From Sphagnum compactum (lineage: Eukaryota; Bryophyta; Sphagnopsida; Sphagnales), in contig OZ234495.1 in NCBI GenBank assembly GCA_965153455.1, positions 15,372,875 through 15,436,874 on the forward strand: a stretch of DNA of 64,000 bases, read 5' to 3'. Below the pieces are notes generated by a model, which was not told where the DNA came from, ran no database searches, and saw nothing but the letters and a program-made list of their open reading frames with translations. Position numbers and translations under genes: made by a program. Below are positions 34,962 to 46,280 of this stretch, piece by piece; the stretch's first letter is position 1; the number at the start of each line of letters is the position of its first letter.

Positions 34962-36341
34962 GAGTCCCAATCTGTCTCTCAGCCTCTGTTGCAAAGCTTG
35001 AGCTCCTCCATGTAGTGAGCTCCTCAATCAATCAACAACAATGACATGACAATTGGGACCCTCTTCTTTACACCCACCGGCAGGTGACTGATCTGCTGCC
35101 ACTCCTCTGTTTGCAAGATTTGAGCTCCTCAATCAACAACAACACGGACAGGACTCTCCTCTACAACACTATCATCATCCTTGGGTCCCTTTTGTCAATT
35201 TGACTAGGCAATTAGAACACATCTGTTGTAGTAGTTTGCTGAAGATCCTGCCTTTGTTCATCACTAGCTTGATGATTGTAATGCTTCCCATTTCTCTCTG
35301 CGATTCATGTTCCCAATTCAAGCCAGTGAGCATTTTTTCCAAAATTTGAGCCATGGTGCAGGATGTTGTACCTTGTATAGCTGGAGGCACTAACTAAGGT
35401 AACCCTTTGTAAGCTCTCTCACTGGGAAAAATGTGCTATGAAATCTGGTGTGTTCCTCCTTCCCAACAATTTTCTGTTGCACTCCATCACTGCCACAATG
35501 GCTGAGTTTTGATTTTCCACTGTTTGAACTACATCCTCCAAATGATTTACCAAAAATGCTCCAGCTGCATTTTGGGAGAAAGATGAGCTACCAGATCAGC
35601 TGCAGAGAAAACAATGCAAATCTGGAAGGCAAATCAGCTACCATTGCTATTGCTCTAGTGAAGAAAGTTCTCAGATAAGCGCAGACATGATGCACAAACA
35701 GGACTGTGTGGTCAAGCTGTGTGTATATCAACCCTCCAAGGACATCTCTTTTCTGTTCAATTTCTTAAGCCCAGTCAAGGAGAGAGATGCATGAAGAGAT
35801 CAGCTCTGTCGTTGCAATAGTGTTGGAAAAGTGAGTTGGGAATAACAGACAATGCATGTAGTTGGAAAAGACATGCAACAAAAGACACAAGGAAATGTAG
35901 ACCAGAGACATACAAGGCTGATACCTATGTGATGATCACGATATACACACTTTGCAAGCAGGTTACATATGAAGACACCATCCAACAGGAACTGTGAAAG
36001 AGAGTAAGAGATAATGTTATCCATGTCAAGGGAAAGAATGTACATAAGCCAAGGCTAAGATCTGGCCAACCTACTCTTACTCTTCAGATAGTAACACGTC
36101 ACTGAGCAGGTCATATCTGTTCAGCATCAACTCCTCATAGTTATCATGTGTCCACACTGGGACAGTCAATGTTCTGTATGGTTGAATGGTGCTGCTCAGA
36201 CAAGGACTTCACGGTGTACAATCGTTGAATTTAGTTTAAATTGTCTTCCAAATGTGGATATTGATCTTGGCTTCACTCACCTTGCGATTAACTTGAAAGA
36301 ATAACTCTTAATCCAGGCATCAACATAGTCCTACATAGTGA
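34962..36341. other. 3' flank of GFT1 with a small duplication
   Basis: CCTCTGTTGCAAAGCTTGAGCTCCTC (34983) and CCTCTGTTTGCAAGATTTGAGCTCCTCAATCAA (35104) are a diverged direct duplication in the probable 3' untranslated region. The rest to 36341 shows no gene. Confidence 0.5.
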
Positions 36342-36785
36342 GGGTCTCTTTCCATTAAGCCACTCTGACCACAGATTTTGCCTCAACAACAGCTTTTGAT
36401 TACATTTGTTCCATCTAGCGGTGCTCACAGTCACCTCACAGCTCTACAAGTCAAGCATTGACCAAGTGGTAGTTGTGTGGGTTGTGAGTCAACTCATGAA
36501 TTCACTTGTGAATCATCAGAGGGTGAAACTCGTCATCCTCTTTTTTGTGATCATATGTTCTTGTAAGCTTTTTACAAAGTTCCTTACATATAAGATGTTC
36601 CCGACGTTCAGTATATCAATTACCTACAGATTTTCAGCATAGTTACAGCTCTCCAATAGAAAGTGTCTATCAATGCAACAAGAAACAGGGCTCCATTTCA
36701 GCTGCTTTTCATTAGGTGGCTGTAATCACAACATACATTATACTGTGTGTAACTGTTATTGCAGCGGCCTAATGGAAAGAGACCC
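36342..36785. mobile_element. Tourist/PIF-Harbinger-like MITE, 444 bases
   Basis: Inverted ends of 20 bases match at 19 positions: GGGTCTCTTTCCATTAAGCC at 36342-36361 and the complement of GGCTTAATGG-type text at 36766-36785. The flanks are TGA on the left and TAA on the right, close to the three-base TWA target duplication of PIF/Harbinger elements (one base off). An extra internal copy of the right arm (CATTAGGTGGCTGTAAT, 36711-36727) folds against the right end and makes a secondary hairpin. No coding content. Confidence 0.7.
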
Positions 36786-37679
36786 TAAGTACTGAAGTAC
36801 GTCTGCCTAGACTAATGAGTCTTCAGAGAACCAGATTGGTCATGCAAAAGTAGCTCATGACCCAGTCCCATCTAAGGAGCTCTATCAAAAAGAGAACTTG
36901 GACCTTCCCTCCCTGAACTTTAGTGACCTTAATCTCGATGCCTTTAGTTAACCCCAACTAGGTTTTCCTACCTTAGATTGGTTGGGCTGTGGTGCTCCCA
37001 GAGCATTTTGCCATTGTGTTCTTCATTTAACCTGGGTGGGGACTTTGCGCGGGGACTTTCAGTTCATGACCTAGTCACATAATATGAAATAATGTGAAAC
37101 ATAGTGTGAAAACTAGCAAGGGGTTGGTGGCTTGATAAAAAACCTTGGTCCATCATTCCATCTAAACAAGTTGGTAACTATGTTCAGACAAGTGTTGGGC
37201 AGTTATAAGAATCAGGAACAGACCCCTGGCAGTTATCAAGGGGTTCATAGGATTCACAACCATGATTCTCAAGGATCTGGGGTTTTTTTTTGTGCGAACT
37301 CACATGCAAACTTTGCACACACCTTACACATGAGCTTCTTGTCGCATTCACATTTGCACAGCGAGATTTCTGAAATGGCACAAGCAACATGGAGACAATG
37401 ATCACTATTGTAGTTGCAAAATTACATTGAAAATGAATAGCTATGAGCTTTTTGAAATGACACGAGCAACATGGAGACAACGATCACTATTGCAGTCCTA
37501 AAATTACATTGAAAATGAATATTGTGAAGAGTTATTTTTTTATGAGCATAGTGTATCAACTTGCAAATGACACAAAACCTACAAGAACATACAACAATTC
37601 TAGGCCTAGGTGATCGGAAAATTTGCCAAGAGATTAGTAGCCAGGTCACGAAAGAATCTTTCAATATTAATTTGCATTG
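36786..37679. other. Spacer left of the Harbinger relic, with an 82-base tandem duplication
   Basis: 37371-37438 and 37453-37520 repeat TGAAATGRCACRAGCAACATGGAGACAAYGATCACTATTG, then AAATTACATTGAAAATGAAT. The left terminus of the Harbinger element should lie here but I could not place it. Confidence 0.55.
37371..37520. repeat. Two-copy tandem duplication, period 82
   Basis: The two 68-base copies differ at only a few positions, so the duplication is younger than most repeats in the window. It lies upstream of the transposase relic and may be part of that element's subterminal region. Confidence 0.8.
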
Positions 37680-38255
37680 TTGCTTGTGTATGGTGAAAGT
37701 TTATTCAAGCATTGATATAGGATGAATCACACATTATTTTTGAGAATAATGCATTGAGTTTGTGAGTATGATGATTTTTTTGTGCAATGACCTAATTGTA
37801 TAGGAAAGCTTAGATTATTTGCAATTCAAAAATGTATTGCTACTCTTCAACAACTTGTGTATGGAACATGTGCTAATTCTATGCACAAATATTGCAAACT
37901 TAGTGAAAGTACAACAAGTGAATGCCTCAAATGATTTGTGCACGCCATGGTTGTGTTTTTTCGGCCAATGCATTTGAGAAAGTCGATTCAAGTTGAAATT
38001 GAACAACAACTAGAAATCAATGCAAAAGAAGGATTTCCAAGAATGTTTGTGAGCTTGGACTGTATTCATTATGAATGGAGTGATTCTCCATAATTGAAGA
38101 TGAGAGAGATAATCATTTGGAGCCTTTGTTTCAACAAGCACAAATCTTAAACAATTGAGTCTGATTCATTCATGCAAGGCACTCAAGAGATTGAAAACTC
38201 ACAAACCCATTTCAATTTAAGATAAAATCTAGTGGAACACTTGTGAGCCATGAAA
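37680..38255 (+). pseudogene. PIF/Harbinger transposase relic (plant HARBI1-like)
   Basis: One plus-strand frame, broken by several stops, reads RMNHTLFLRIM, YDDFFVQ, KLRLFAIQKCIATLQQLVYG, ANSMHKYCKLSESTTSECLK and EGFPRMFVSLDCIHYEWSDSP. These are the characteristic ordered blocks of plant PIF/Harbinger transposases (ALQKCTAALR, GESTTLECL, RGFPGMLGSIDCMHWEW in typical members). Immediately after the WSDSP block the frame jumps to IIEDERDNHLEPLF and then THFNLR-NLVEHL, which form the C-terminus. About 150-200 residues that normally lie between are gone, including later DDE residues, so the copy cannot be active. The companion Myb-like gene relic lies next door on the other strand. Confidence 0.82.
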
Positions 38256-38689
38256 GGTTTCAACCAATCGTGATTGAAATAAAAATCTCCATTGAGATTA
38301 AGGCCTTGGTATCAATTCTATTGTTGATCTTACCTATTTTGTCTTTCTCTTCACATACATTAGGTCCATTGTGCATGTTGCGAAAGAACCCAAGTTTGGG
38401 TATTTTGCCAAAATTGAATAATCTACTACAAGTTCAACGACTATTGTTGGTGACAAAATTTTCAAAAGTGATGGAAGTAGCGAGGCAAACTAGAGTCGAT
38501 GTAATTTGTCTAGTTCTTTAAAGCGTCATAACTTAAAATATTTGTGGGCCTTAAGGTTTGCAAATTCATTTGGTTGAATTTGGAAAAGCGTGAGTGCACT
38601 TTGATCTTTTGACCTTCCATTATCATAGTTTTTTTCATGTAGCTAATACCATGTTAATAGTGGCTTTCGCTTGTATTTTGAACACACAT
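38256..38689. other. Region between the two convergent Harbinger ORF relics
   Basis: Short AT-rich stretch separating the 3' ends of the transposase (+) and Myb-like (-) relics, with no other feature seen. Confidence 0.5.
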
Positions 38690-39290
38690 TTTTTTTTCTT
38701 TTGATTTTTTTGATTTTCCTTGGCTCCTCATGAACCTTGTGGCCACTTCAAAACTTTGGCCTTGCCACCAACTTCCCATCTACACTAGCTTTTGATATTT
38801 TTACAAATTTTTCCATGCTCTCAACTAAATTCATTGGTTCAACAAGAGCTTTCCTCTTCATGGGGTCACTTGAATGCTACTCTCCTCTTTAGTTTGTGCC
38901 ACCTAGGAACATTTTAAAGAATCAACCAAAAATGTATTTTCACAAACGAACTTTGCTTTGGATGTTTTGCTTTGAAAAGCTTTAGAGCTTTTTGGAGTGT
39001 ATGTTTAGAAGACTCACTGCTCTTGTTTGATAATTGTCACAAAATTTTGCCACATCATGTTTGATCGCTCCCCATTTGGTCTCCAAGCTTTTAGCCAGAT
39101 GTTTTGCACAACACAAAGGTCGATTTTTGTTGTAGTGTGTAACAATCCTCTCCCAAAAAGTTTGATTCTTTTGCCTGTTTCCTATGGCAGGATCTTATGG
39201 CAGGATCTCGACACATGAAACATTGACCAACATAGCCGCTTTTTCTTCATCTGCCACAAACTTTTTTCCTTTTCTGGTTTTCTTTCATGC
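38690..39290 (-). pseudogene. PIF/Harbinger Myb/trihelix-like ORF relic
   Basis: The minus strand reads KKFVADEEKAAMLVNVSC, DPAIGNRQKNQTFWERIVTHYNKNRP and KSLETKWGAIKHDVAKFCDNY. This is the Myb/SANT-like DNA-binding domain of the second Harbinger gene (in intact plant copies: EDxxLVxAWLNxSxDPIxGxxQxxxxFWxRI...YN). Downstream a basic tail reads DPMKRKALVEPMNL, then a stop. A short tandem slip (TATGGCAGGATCT repeated at 39183-39208) lies at the break before DPAIG and probably disabled the frame. The protein normally binds the element ends and carries the transposase to the nucleus. Confidence 0.75.
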
Positions 39291-39535
39291 CATGCCAACA
39301 TTGAGTTCTTGCGTGTCCATGAAAGCTTGCAACAAACACAAGAAACACATTGCAAAGTCAATGTTGTTTGACTACATCTACTGAACCTTCTACTGACCTT
39401 GGTATCCTCCACCAAATTGTGGAGCTGGGCTCAAAATTAACCAATCCTGGCAACTTATTTGCTCTCACTGGCAACTATTGGGGGTTCATAAAATTGCCAA
39501 TTTCTTTTTTGGTAGCAGTATAACGAAAGCCATTG

Positions 39536-39575
39536 CAGAGCGATATACAAGCATAGATGGAGATGCTCTAACCCC
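39536..39575 (-). mobile_element. TTA/TAA-flanked GAGCATCTCC terminus (probable right end of the Harbinger element)
   Basis: Read on the minus strand: TTA, then GAGCATCTCCATCTATGCTTGTATATCGC. The same terminus, always next to TTA or TAA, occurs at 13053, 14613, 45062 and 62349. A TTA-flanked terminal repeat fits PIF/Harbinger target preference, and this copy sits about 300 bases outside the Myb-like relic, so it is a good candidate for the right end of that element. Confidence 0.5.
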
Positions 39576-42500
39576 TGTAATCTTGGCCGCATTTTCAAGT
39601 ATGCATTTAGAGTTAAGTCTTGCCAGATTCCTCTGGTTCCTCTCTCTTCTGGGCTTTGTCCCCCTCCCCCCTTTGTGCTGTATTTTGTTTGTCATTTAAC
39701 CCTCTGGGGTCTTTTGGGTATAGAACAATTCTCAGAAACCTTAGATCCCTGGCCCTGACAATAGGAATATGGTACTATCAAGTAGTCTGGAGTTTTGAGA
39801 ATTTTGCAAACCTTTTAACACCCCCAGACTACTTGATCCGCCGATCACAAGAATAAACTCCTAAACAAAGATTTCAGACATTTGGTTATGAGAATATACT
39901 ACACAGCATACAGTGGTGGCAAGTGGGAATGGACCAGGTAACTGGTGAGAGAACGTGGGCACCGAAACTACTGACCATAACCAGCACACTCCAGCCAATT
40001 ACAAGGCATAATGGATTGATTGTATGGCAGCGCAAAGGCTTATGGGTTATGGGACATAGAAGAGGATGATGAGTTATGAGGTACCAAAATGTCAGAAAGG
40101 CAGCAAGATACATGATATAACTGAGAGCTCTTGCATTTAATGGGCTGCTGCCAAGTTAAAGAGATGGTCCTACCATTTGGTTATGGCCTTTTACGCTATT
40201 TCATAGATCTTAAATTGATGAAGGCAAGGAAACATGTGTAGTCTGAAGGAAAGGCCAGGCTAAGTCCAGTCTTTTCTGGGCTATCACCACTTTGGCTACA
40301 TCACAAAATCCTTAATGAAAACCGGAACTTGTAAGTATATGAGCAAAGAAAAAGATTCATTTTCTTGTAGTGTATGTACTCTTTGCAAGGCATGGGCTAG
40401 GGAATCAGGCCTTTGAAGAAACCCACTCACAAAGACTGCAGCTCTTTCTGTCAATAAACAAAAGTTCCATTCCCAACTTGCTGAGACTGCATGCGGCTTT
40501 TCTGAACAAAAAATGCTCATTCCAAAAACATGACATAAAACAGGGTCAGAGATGAACCAGCACCCTCATGAAGTGCTAATCGGCATCTTAAACCGTTAGG
40601 TTTTGACATTCATTTTGTGTTTGTGTTTTGAGCTTGGATTATTGCAATTGTCAAATGAGTTCATTCATTACGTGTGCATGTTTTTATGTGTGTGTGTGTG
40701 TGTGGCTTTGTTAATATTGATAGTGTTGGGCATCGATCTAATTACAGATCAGTTTTTTTTTTATTTGACAAAATTTCATAAAATGATGAAATTTAAAAGA
40801 AAAATTTGATAATGAGAATATTATTTGAGATTTCAATGTTTAGAAGTCCCCCGAAAAGAAACAGTCTCCAAATTGCCGTATTTGGTTTTACTAAATAGCC
40901 ATAAATTATATCGGAAGGATGATTAGAAATTTGTGTTTCATGTGTGGTTTATAGCCAAATTTCGCCAAATCTTCCTATGGTTGATTGTCGTCACTTTTCC
41001 TACATTTTCTTCTGAAGTGTTTTTTTCTAGGGTAAAAAATGGTCAAAAGGCAAAACTAGAAAATTTTCTTTCAAATTTTCCTTTTGTAAAAGAAAAATTG
41101 ACCAAATTTCAAGGGAAACTCTTGTTTTGAAGAGTTTGTCACTAACTTTATGTCTACTTGCTTCTCTTTCAAATTTTGTCTACAAATGTATGCCGATTAA
41201 TGCCAAATGTGCTTCGGGATGCTCGCCACTTTGGTTGCATCACAAAATTGGAAAAAAAAAGAAAAAAGTTCCAATGGACTATGGCCACTCAGGGACTGCA
41301 TTCCAAAAATTCCTTTGAAAACAATGTTATTCACACAACAAGAAGTCTCAAGCAGAATTGTTTTGGGGTGCAAAAATTTCACCAAAATGAGGAAAAAATA
41401 AGGGGGTATAATTTGTCACAAGATTCTCAGTTTTTGAGAAAATCTCACCAAATTTCGAAAAACACAATTGAAAAGAGTTTTTCACCACATGTGGACTCTA
41501 ATTTTAGTTTGGTAGCATTTTTTAAAATTAATTTTAAAAACTATTTATACAGGTTCTAAAACATATCATTATTTAATATTAAATCCCTCTTGGGATGCTA
41601 GCCAACGACACAAGATCAAAAAAATTTGAAAAATAAAATAAAAATCATTAGTCTCAAGAAGAATTTCAAAACCTGTTTATAACTAATCTGTTAATAGTTA
41701 AATAAAAAATTTCACAGAATTTGAGTTCTGTTGGTAGCTAAACTCAAATTTCAAACTCCAAAGGTTGGTGATATGATCTTCATGATCTCTGGTGATTCTA
41801 AGTGTAGACCACTTAAAAAATTCATTTGAATTGTGAACACTCATCTGATTGTTGTTATTGGATACCACTGCTGAGCTCACAGATTGATGCAACTAGCAGA
41901 GCATGTGGTGAGGTTGTGCTACCATGTCAGAAAGCTGTGAAAGTTTTAGGACTCCCTTGTGTGATGCACTTAAAGATTTATGTGTTTTCTCATTACAAAA
42001 GCAAACATATTATAGCTCTTTTAGTTACTTCCTACTAGTGTAAGCCTGTGCTGTTGGCCCAAGTGTGAAGACATTCTTTACTTTTAACATTTTCAGAATT
42101 GGAAACTTCTAAATTTGACAATGTGAACACATTGTGGGCTCAACTGATGGTTTTGATCAAAACCCAATTAAATTTTTGCAATCGTTTTGATTTTCCAGCA
42201 AAAAAGTTCACTCAAAAATCAAACGTCTTTCACACCTTAGCTCTGAAAACTGTGAAATAAACTCTACTAAATCTGACTCACCGAGGGCTTTCCAACAACA
42301 CTAAGAACACCCCCAAATTACAATTTAGTTTTCAGTTTTGATTTTATTTAGTTTCCATCGACAAAACGATTCAATAATCAACAGCTTCCACATGTGCAGC
42401 TCCAAACAGTCTCAAACCAAGTCGATGCACCCCTCAATACTCATAGAGAGCTTTCTGAAGATACCAAGTGTGTGGCATGAAGCATCGTGATTTGGAACAT

Positions 42501-42738
42501 GTGGACGTGACAACCAAAACAAAACAAACTACCTTGCTTCATTAGATAGATAGATGCTGTCAGAAGAGGGGCTGTTGTTAGCTCACGTCTTTAATTCGGT
42601 AGTTACCTCATTCTACCAAAAATTAATGAAAAGCTCATGAGCTTGTAGATTCCACTTTCCAATCAAGTCTCCAGAAGTTGTGATAAATAATCCTCCAAGT
42701 TGGGAGATAGCATTTGCAGGTGGTGGAGGCCAGAGTGC
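39576..42738. other. Spacer without a supported gene
   Basis: AT-rich; a (TG)n run near 40688-40703. The minus strand at 41.0-41.3 kb and the phrase near 40960 (GCCAAATTTCGCCAAATCTTCCTATGG-TGATTG) recall the dispersed repeat at 45.4 and 47.3 kb, but more weakly. No protein match. Confidence 0.45.
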
Positions 42739-43155
42739 TTCAGTGAACCAGCACTCACAAGTGCACCGTGTGAAGGATGGATGGTAAGTGGTCATGAAAC
42801 AGTTCTCTGTTGGGTTTTGAGTTCCTTAGGTAACCATGGTGATTAGCTCAGTTGCTTTTAACTACCTACCTACTAACAAACCCAACTGATGGTACGTATT
42901 GGGTTGTTAGTAGGTAGGTAGTAAAAACAGCCCTTACCTATGCATAAACCACCTACTTACCTACCTGATGATCACCTATTTTCCTACCTATCTAACTACA
43001 TATAGGACCTACTTCCTTCCTACTCAATGGGTTTGTCCTGTAGATTGCGTTACCAAGGTGAAACTAGATATTTACTCGGTTAAGGTTCATCCACAACTTA
43101 GTCATAATGGACATGGAGTGGATGATGCACTTTGTGGTTGCTAGTTCACTCTAGC
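42739..43155 (-). mobile_element. Foldback TIR element (TACCTACC family), copy 1
   Basis: Ends are imperfect inverted repeats: CAGTGAACCAGCACTCACAAG-GCACC at 42739-42768, and GTGCAC-TTGTGGTTGCTAGTTCACTC-like text at 43115-43153. The centre carries a long hairpin (42856-42928): TTTTAACTACCTACCTACTAACAAACCCAA against its near-perfect complement, with a loop of about 14 bases. The copy is inverted relative to 49046-49443 and 50112-50445. No coding content. Confidence 0.65.
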
Positions 43156-45032
43156 CAATGGTGGACAAATTTATATTCTAAAGATTTATGCAGGTTCAAA
43201 GTCAGTTAAGTTCTAGAGTTTCTGAATTGAAGGTTTCAAATTTGTGTTGGAACCTTTGTTGAAACCTAATTGAGCAACTGGTCTTTTTTCAAACTTGAAT
43301 TATAACTTGAATTGGGGGTCTTACCCCCCCATTTTAAACAAATTAAAAATCTTCTAAACAGGTGAGTACAATTTTATATAAAATAGTAAAAGCATGACCT
43401 TACATTTTAAACAAGTCGTTTGCATTTGATTGATCGCATATAATTTTTATCTTGAATTGTGTGAACTAATCGACTCAACTAATACTACACAAAAATTATT
43501 ATTATTTAAGTGTGTGTAATGAAAATGAAACTGCACCTGATCTAAAAAACTGTATTATCTTTTTTTTCTTTTTTCTATTTTTTTAACAATCAGAACCAAA
43601 AGTTTTAGAAATCCAAAAAACTAGTCTCAAGACCGGTCCAGAGGTTCCATATATAAAAATGTAAATTAATTAATTAAAAAAAATTTAAAAAAGGAAAAAA
43701 AAAGGGCTGATCCAACCATTTTCACAAAGGAGACCTTTCAGCAGCTTTTCAGTCTGGCATATAAAGGAACTGTGTGTGTTTGTGGGGCAATAATTAAGTG
43801 ACATTTGACTCGACTCAATCCTGACATATGGATATGAAATTTCCATCTTGAGAGGAGGAGGCAAATGATGAAATTCTGCTAGTCATGAATTAACCAAAGC
43901 ACCCCAAAATGAAGGGGGAATACAAGGAACAAAGTGGAAGGACCCACAACCAAGAAGACAAAAGAATCACCTACAAGGGCGAACCACAAGGGGAACATCA
44001 AGTTCCTTAACCCCCTCCTGTTGTGAGAAACATATCAAATAAGGAAAGGGGAAATGAGTTATCAAGAACTAAAATAAGGCCTGATAGGGTCTTACGCTCA
44101 TTTATAACTGAAATGTGATAAGAACTACACATTGCTAGGTTGTAATTGAGCTAAGAACTACAGATTGGATCGGAGCTAGTGTACCTTCGTAGCTCGATTT
44201 GTGACAAATGATGCCTTTTTAAGTTATGATCTTCCATTTCCTTAGTGCATTAGTGGTGTCCGGATTATTATGTGCTTTCATGACATATTTTTTCAAGCTT
44301 TTATTTGCTTTGTATTTCTTGTGAATGGGTTCCCATCCCTCCCCTTTTTAATTTTTTTTAATTTTTATACAAGGTTTTTCTTCAACTACCCTAAACCCAC
44401 CACATGATACATATGCAATGTGTTTGCATATTTGAGCATCAATGACCATCACAAACTCCAATTAAAGCCTAAGATTACTAGCTTGACATAAGCCATACCA
44501 CTTTCTACAATATTAATTATTTGTGTGATACATAAGAGCAAGCAAGCAAGTGGGTGATTAACAATGAAAATATGGCACATGCATCAAACTTATTATTGTA
44601 ACACCTTTATGATTCTGGCATTTTCATTTTGTGTGTGTGTGTGTGTTTCTCTTTTTTCTTTTTTCTTTTCTTGACTTCAATGATGAAAATAAAATTTCCA
44701 AAAACTTTCACCGGTGAAGGGGCGAAAAGAAAATGCCAAATAATTTTGCACTACTTAGACACACCACATCACCAAGCTCTAGGGCATGCAGTCAATAGAT
44801 AGTGCTACCAAACAACTTTCTAAAACTTTTAGCATTGCAAGCAGCTAATTTTGAGAAAAGTTCACATTTATCAATAAATAATTAATTACTGGGGCAATGG
44901 TAAAGGTACTACTGTACTCAATTTGAGATGAGATAGTCCCATGTATATGCAGTTCCCGTTACAGTTTATTGGTGGGGTTGCCAAAAGAAAACAGTTAAAC
45001 TTAGACATTTAATTTTATTATCGAGACTGACA
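43156..45032. other. Spacer, probably containing a PIF-like MITE up to 45062
   Basis: Positions 44964-45062 (GGTGGGGTTGCCAAAAGAAAACAG through to GAGATGCTCTAA) share text with 16600-16905 in reverse order and with 39446-39572. The left end of that element could not be set. A (TG)n run lies at 44631-44647. No gene supported. Confidence 0.4.
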
Positions 45033-45064
45033 TACCGAGCACTGGTGGAGATGCTCTAACAACT
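45033..45064 (-). mobile_element. TTA/TAA-flanked GAGCATCTCC terminus
   Basis: Read on the minus strand: TTA, then GAGCATCTCCACCAGTGCTCGG. Same terminus type as at 39572 and 62349, with the TAA/TTA flank expected for PIF/Harbinger insertions. Confidence 0.5.
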
Positions 45065-45379
45065 TACAAAACACATAGGAAGGGATCAATATGTTATTAC
45101 GACTCGGTAGTAACAGTAAGTAGGCACTTGCTTATTGAGCCCACTCACAAGAGCAGTGCCCACACCCTAGTCAGTATTACATTGTCAAGTAAGAAGTCAG
45201 TCACATGGGGTTCAACTGATTTCTTGCATATAGAGAGAAAGAAACTGGCAGTCAGAAATAAGAGCCTCATTCCCAAGTGGTAATGAAGGGCCCAGTGTCA
45301 GTAGTGGGCCCTATTGTCTTATATATATATATGTGAAGATAGATAGCCTAATTAAAATATTTGTTTGGATAATTTTTTT

Positions 45380-45665
45380 AAAAATTGGCGAAGAATTTTT
45401 GCCACTTGGTGACCACAAACAAAATCAGTTCGACTCATACAAAAGGATTTTGTGAAAAAATGTGCCAAAGTTGCCAGATTTCCTGGAATTTTTATTTTTT
45501 ATTTTCTGAAATCATCATATTTTGAGTATGTTGTCAAAATCAGTGGGATTCTTTTGTTTCTATAAAATTGACCTTCCCTCTCTGACCTATAGCCAAATTT
45601 GGCTAATTCCCCTTGTGGATGATTGCCAGTGTGGCAACACCAGAAATTTGGAAAAAAAAAAGAAG
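45380..45665 (+). repeat. Dispersed direct repeat, copy 1
   Basis: Aligns in the same orientation with 47250-47515. Shared text includes ACAAAGGATTTT-TGAAA, CAAAGTTGCCA, AG-CATA, and at the end CTTGTGGATGATTGCCA followed by ACACCA-AATT-GAAAAAAA. A third, fainter relative may lie at 40.95-41.27 kb. Confidence 0.55.
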
Positions 45666-45949
45666 AACACCCTGGTACTCAAGAATGGGCTCTATTGTCC
45701 TAAATACATATATGTATATGTAAAGTATAAACATTTAGCTATTGTGGCTATAGTAGTTCTTAGGGAGACACTAAACACCCCTCATTGAGCTCTGTTGGGA
45801 GATCATTTTGGGGTGTCTTTTTATGACTTTTTTTTTTCTCTGCAGAGAGTTGAGTGCTTTTACATGTTCTAACAAGCAAGAAAAAAACTTTGGACTCACC
45901 TTTTATTTTATAATTTTTTTCTAAAAATGAGAGAAAATTATGAAAATAA

Positions 45950-46280
45950 TTTGACCAAACCATGGGCGAACAAATTTTATTTCCACCTTCAAAAAAAAAT
46001 TATTAAAAAAATTGAAATAAAAAATGTAAAAAGAAGTCCAATCAATCATGGCGTTTTTTACCCATGGGCTAACGGACTTTGTGCCAACTTTCAAAAAACA
46101 TTTTAAAAACAAATTGAGAAAAGATCATGACAAAATGTTTGTAAACCGATTTTCATGGCTTTTTGGGTTCATGATCTAACAAATGTCTAACCCACCTTGA
46201 AGAAAATTATTTTAAAAATTTGAATTTGGACCGTCAAAATTTGACAAATCATGGTTTTTTGAATTCATGGTCTATGGAAT
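45950..46280. repeat. Degenerate tandem repeat, about 115-130-base unit
   Basis: Three copies of a unit running CATGGGCTAACRRA, then CCAACYTTCAAAAAA, an A/T-rich TTTTAAAAA stretch, then GACAAA-TGT and back to TTTTCATGG. Copies are strongly diverged, so boundaries are approximate. Confidence 0.5.

Noticed and set aside
39616-39856. Open frames right of the Harbinger relic
   Set aside because: No similarity to Harbinger proteins or other families, and both strands are open over the same low-information stretch.
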